Source of the DNA: JABDMH01 sp050298535 | GTDB taxonomy: Bacteria; Bacteroidota; Bacteroidia; Chitinophagales; Saprospiraceae | DNA: 64,000 bases | NCBI GenBank assembly: GCA_050298535.1 | Contig: JBNKUI010000121.1 | Coordinates: 27,002-91,001, forward strand | Direction: 5' to 3' | Part shown: positions 62,216-64,000 of the stretch, piece after piece | Layout of the letters: every line of letters begins with the position of its first letter | Numbering within the stretch: position 1 is the stretch's first letter | The notes under the pieces: generated by a model | The model's input: only the letters and a program-made list of their open reading frames with translations | Told to the model about the DNA's origin: nothing | The model's database searches: none | Made by a program: the position numbers and the translations under genes

Positions 62216-62755
62216 ATGGATGAGATACGTGAATTTACGATATCCGTTTTTACGGAAAATATGAGTGGATTGGTACAACGAGTTGTTACCTCTTTCACGA
62301 GAAGGCATATAAATATTGAGAGCCTAACCACCTCTAAATCTTCGATGGAGGGAATCCACAGATTTACCATTGTCGTGCGACTTACTGAAGTGCAAGTAAA
62401 GAAACTGGTAGGAAGTCTGGAACGACAAATAGATGTGATAAAGGCATTCTACTATGAGGCACACGAGATCATTCACCAGGAAATCGCCCTTTATAAGGTG
62501 CCTGCGTCAGTATTTGAGCACAGTAGCGACATGGAGCGCTTGATCCGATCACATAATGCCAGAATCCTTCGAATTGAACCTGAATATGTGGTTGTCGAAA
62601 AAACCGGACACCAAGACGAAACCGAGTCACTTTTGAAAGACCTGGAAAAACGAGGTATTTATGAATTTGTCCGATCTGGCAGAGTGGCGGTACCCATCAC
62701 GATGGAGCCGCTGAACAGATACCTGGCTTCGATAGAAAATGGTGTAGAAGAATAA
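62216..62755 (+). CDS. ilvN: Acetolactate synthase small regulatory subunit
   Basis: A 179-residue regulatory subunit giving valine feedback control of the synthase. An N-terminal ACT domain (TISVFTENMSGLVQRVVTSFTRRHINIESL) is followed by the C-terminal half needed to stimulate the catalytic subunit. Length matches the long form (about 160-180). Between ilvB and ilvC. Confidence 0.94.
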   Translation: MDEIREFTISVFTENMSGLVQRVVTSFTRRHINIESLTTSKSSMEGIHRFTIVVRLTEVQVKKLVGSLERQIDVIKAFYYEAHEIIHQEIALYKVPASVFEHSSDMERLIRSHNARILRIEPEYVVVEKTGHQDETESLLKDLEKRGIYEFVRSGRVAVPITMEPLNRYLASIENGVEE

Positions 62756-62788
62756 AACTTTTTAGAATAAATTAAATGATATCATAAA

Positions 62789-63835
62789 ATGGCAAAAATG
62801 AATTTTGGTGGCGTTGAAGAAAACGTCGTAACCAGAGAAGAATTCACACTTGAAAAAGCAAGAGACGTCCTTAAAGATGAAACTATTGCGATTATTGGTT
62901 ATGGAGTTCAGGGACCTGGACAGGCATTAAACCTTAGAGATAACGGGTTCAATGTGATCGTTGGACAGCGAAGTCCTTCAAAGTCATACGATAAGGCAAT
63001 AGCAGACGGTTTTGTTCCTGGTGAAACTTTGTTTTCTGTAGAGGAAGCAGCTGAAAAAGGTACCATCATTCAATACCTGCTTTCTGATGCCGCCCAGATT
63101 GACTTGTGGCCTACTATAAAAAAACACCTTACTCCGGGTAAGGCTTTATATTTTTCACATGGATTTGCTGTAACCTATAATGACAGGACCGGCATTGTTC
63201 CCCCTGAAGGTGTCGATGTAATTCTTGTTGCGCCAAAAGGCTCGGGGACATCCCTCCGAAGAATGTTTGTAGCAGGTCGTGGGCTAAACTCCAGCTATGC
63301 CATCCACCAGGATGCCACCGGTAATGCTTTTGATCGAGTCGTAGCATTAGGTATTGGCATTGGATCAGGTTATCTTTTTGAGACCAGCTTTCAGAAGGAA
63401 GTATATAGTGACCTCACAGGAGAACGAGGTACACTCATGGGAGCCATTCAAGGCATCTTTGAAGCACAATACAGTGTATTAAGAGATCGTGGTCATAGTC
63501 CATCAGAAGCATTTAATGAGACCGTGGAAGAATTAACACAGTCTCTGATGCCACTGGTAGCAGAAAATGGTATGGATTGGATGTATGCCAACTGCTCTAC
63601 CACGGCCCAGCGTGGAGCCCTGGATTGGAAAGATAAATTTAGAGATGCTGTCCTACCTGTCTTTAATGAATTATATGATAGCGTGGCGGCAGGTAATGAA
63701 GCACAAAAATCCATCGATTCTAACAGTCAACCCGACTACCGTGAAAAGCTGGAGGAAGAGCTCAACGAACTACACGAATCTGAAATGTGGAGAGCTGGAA
63801 AAGTAGTACGTGGATTACGACCAGAGAATAACTAA
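62789..63835 (+). CDS. ilvC: Ketol-acid reductoisomerase
   Basis: A 348-residue NADPH enzyme of the second common step of valine/isoleucine synthesis. The cofactor loop is IIGYGVQGPGQALNLRDNG; GQRSP after strand 2 favours NADP. The C-terminal helical knot holds metal ligands in SDLTGERGTLMGAIQGIFEA and NETVEELTQSLMP. Class I length. Last gene of the operon in the window, 33 bases after ilvN; no leucine genes follow before the edge. Confidence 0.97.
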   Translation: MAKMNFGGVEENVVTREEFTLEKARDVLKDETIAIIGYGVQGPGQALNLRDNGFNVIVGQRSPSKSYDKAIADGFVPGETLFSVEEAAEKGTIIQYLLSDAAQIDLWPTIKKHLTPGKALYFSHGFAVTYNDRTGIVPPEGVDVILVAPKGSGTSLRRMFVAGRGLNSSYAIHQDATGNAFDRVVALGIGIGSGYLFETSFQKEVYSDLTGERGTLMGAIQGIFEAQYSVLRDRGHSPSEAFNETVEELTQSLMPLVAENGMDWMYANCSTTAQRGALDWKDKFRDAVLPVFNELYDSVAAGNEAQKSIDSNSQPDYREKLEEELNELHESEMWRAGKVVRGLRPENN

Positions 63836-64000
63836 GAAAGATCTCCAACTTAAATATTAATAATCGAGTAGGAGAAACGAGCGATAAGTGAATATCGGTC
63901 GTTTCGTCCTCTCACACCACCCAGCGTACGCTTCACGTACTGGGCGGTTTCATTAATTTTGAACAATAATAGGCATACATGTCAAACAGTCCTGTATGCG
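63836..64000. mobile_element. Hairpin-rich 3' flank, possible start of a mobile or retroelement
   Basis: Directly after ilvC there is a stem ACCACCCAGCGTACG / CGTACTGGGCGGT (63917-63950, a few mismatches) preceded by GGTCGTTTCGTCCTCTCACA, and a second pair GCATACA/TGTATGC (63973-63999) reaching the edge. From memory, sequences of the type CACACCACC-hairpin-GGCGGTT accompany group II intron-type reverse transcriptase elements. Only 165 bases are visible, so it could equally be an operon terminator. Confidence 0.3.

Overview
The window looks like chromosomal DNA from a free-living, aerobic or microaerophilic Bacteroidota, most likely a Saprospiraceae/Saprospiria-type marine or sediment organism (inference). 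Supporting signs: C-terminal type IX secretion (T9SS) sorting domains on two proteins, SprB-like repeats, the gliding protein GldC, the futalosine menaquinone enzyme MqnD, a CzcA pump fused to a TolC-like domain, the DUF1599/DoxX-like gene pair, TAnnTTTG-type -7 boxes in front of several units, and almost no Shine-Dalgarno sequences. No phage, insertion sequence, CRISPR array, rRNA or tRNA gene was found. One structured non-coding RNA is clear, the signal recognition particle RNA at 32617-32710.

Layout. 1-3.3 kb: start of a Tat-exported enolase-superfamily-like protein, a serine hydrolase and a GH3-type adenylating protein. 3.6-9.5 kb: heavy-metal efflux operon (His-rich secreted protein, CzcA-TolC fusion, CzcB-like adaptor). 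9.8-13.1 kb: secreted beta-helix protein and an N,N-dimethylformamidase-like lipoprotein. 13.2-15.9 kb: molybdate transporter modA-mop-modB-modC. 16-19.6 kb: SGNH hydrolase and an overlapping operon Lrp-TraB-Rossmann-GldC. 19.7-23.1 kb: cytochrome c maturation genes ccmB-ccmC-ccmD running into glutamate dehydrogenase. 23.3-28.2 kb: cell-wall amidase and a BlaI/M56-peptidase/PDZ-T9SS operon with two matching operators. 28.2-28.9 kb: repeat-rich non-coding block. 28.9-35.7 kb: LuxE-like protein, small lipoprotein, talC-arsC-hemF operon, SRP RNA, RluA, MqnD, a candidate small RNA, an HTH protein, TrmN6. 35.8-40.4 kb: SF1 helicase, a 43-residue membrane peptide, lipoprotein, MiaE, WbqC and glycosyltransferase. 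40.5-45.9 kb: ECF sigma factor, an anti-sigma/outer-membrane-barrel fusion, an SprB-type lipoprotein and a large seven-repeat SprB-like T9SS protein. 45.9-56.4 kb: a long run of minus-strand housekeeping genes (rimO, msrB, EamA, IMPACT, DUF1599, DoxX-like, nusB, guaA, periplasmic-binding lipoprotein, trmH). 56.5-58.4 kb: a micro-operon with a solo LuxR helix-turn-helix, a membrane protein and a small outer-membrane barrel. 58.4-63.8 kb: the branched-chain amino acid operon ilvD-ilvB-ilvN-ilvC behind a complete-looking attenuator with a Val/Ile-rich leader peptide. The last 160 bases hold hairpins that may begin a mobile element.

The most notable observations are the ilv attenuator, whose four RNA segments can be read directly from the sequence; the sigma / anti-sigma-barrel / SprB cell-surface locus; the duplicated TACGA-N6-TCGTA operators of the BlaI/M56 operon; and a compact two-hairpin small RNA candidate in front of the HTH gene.
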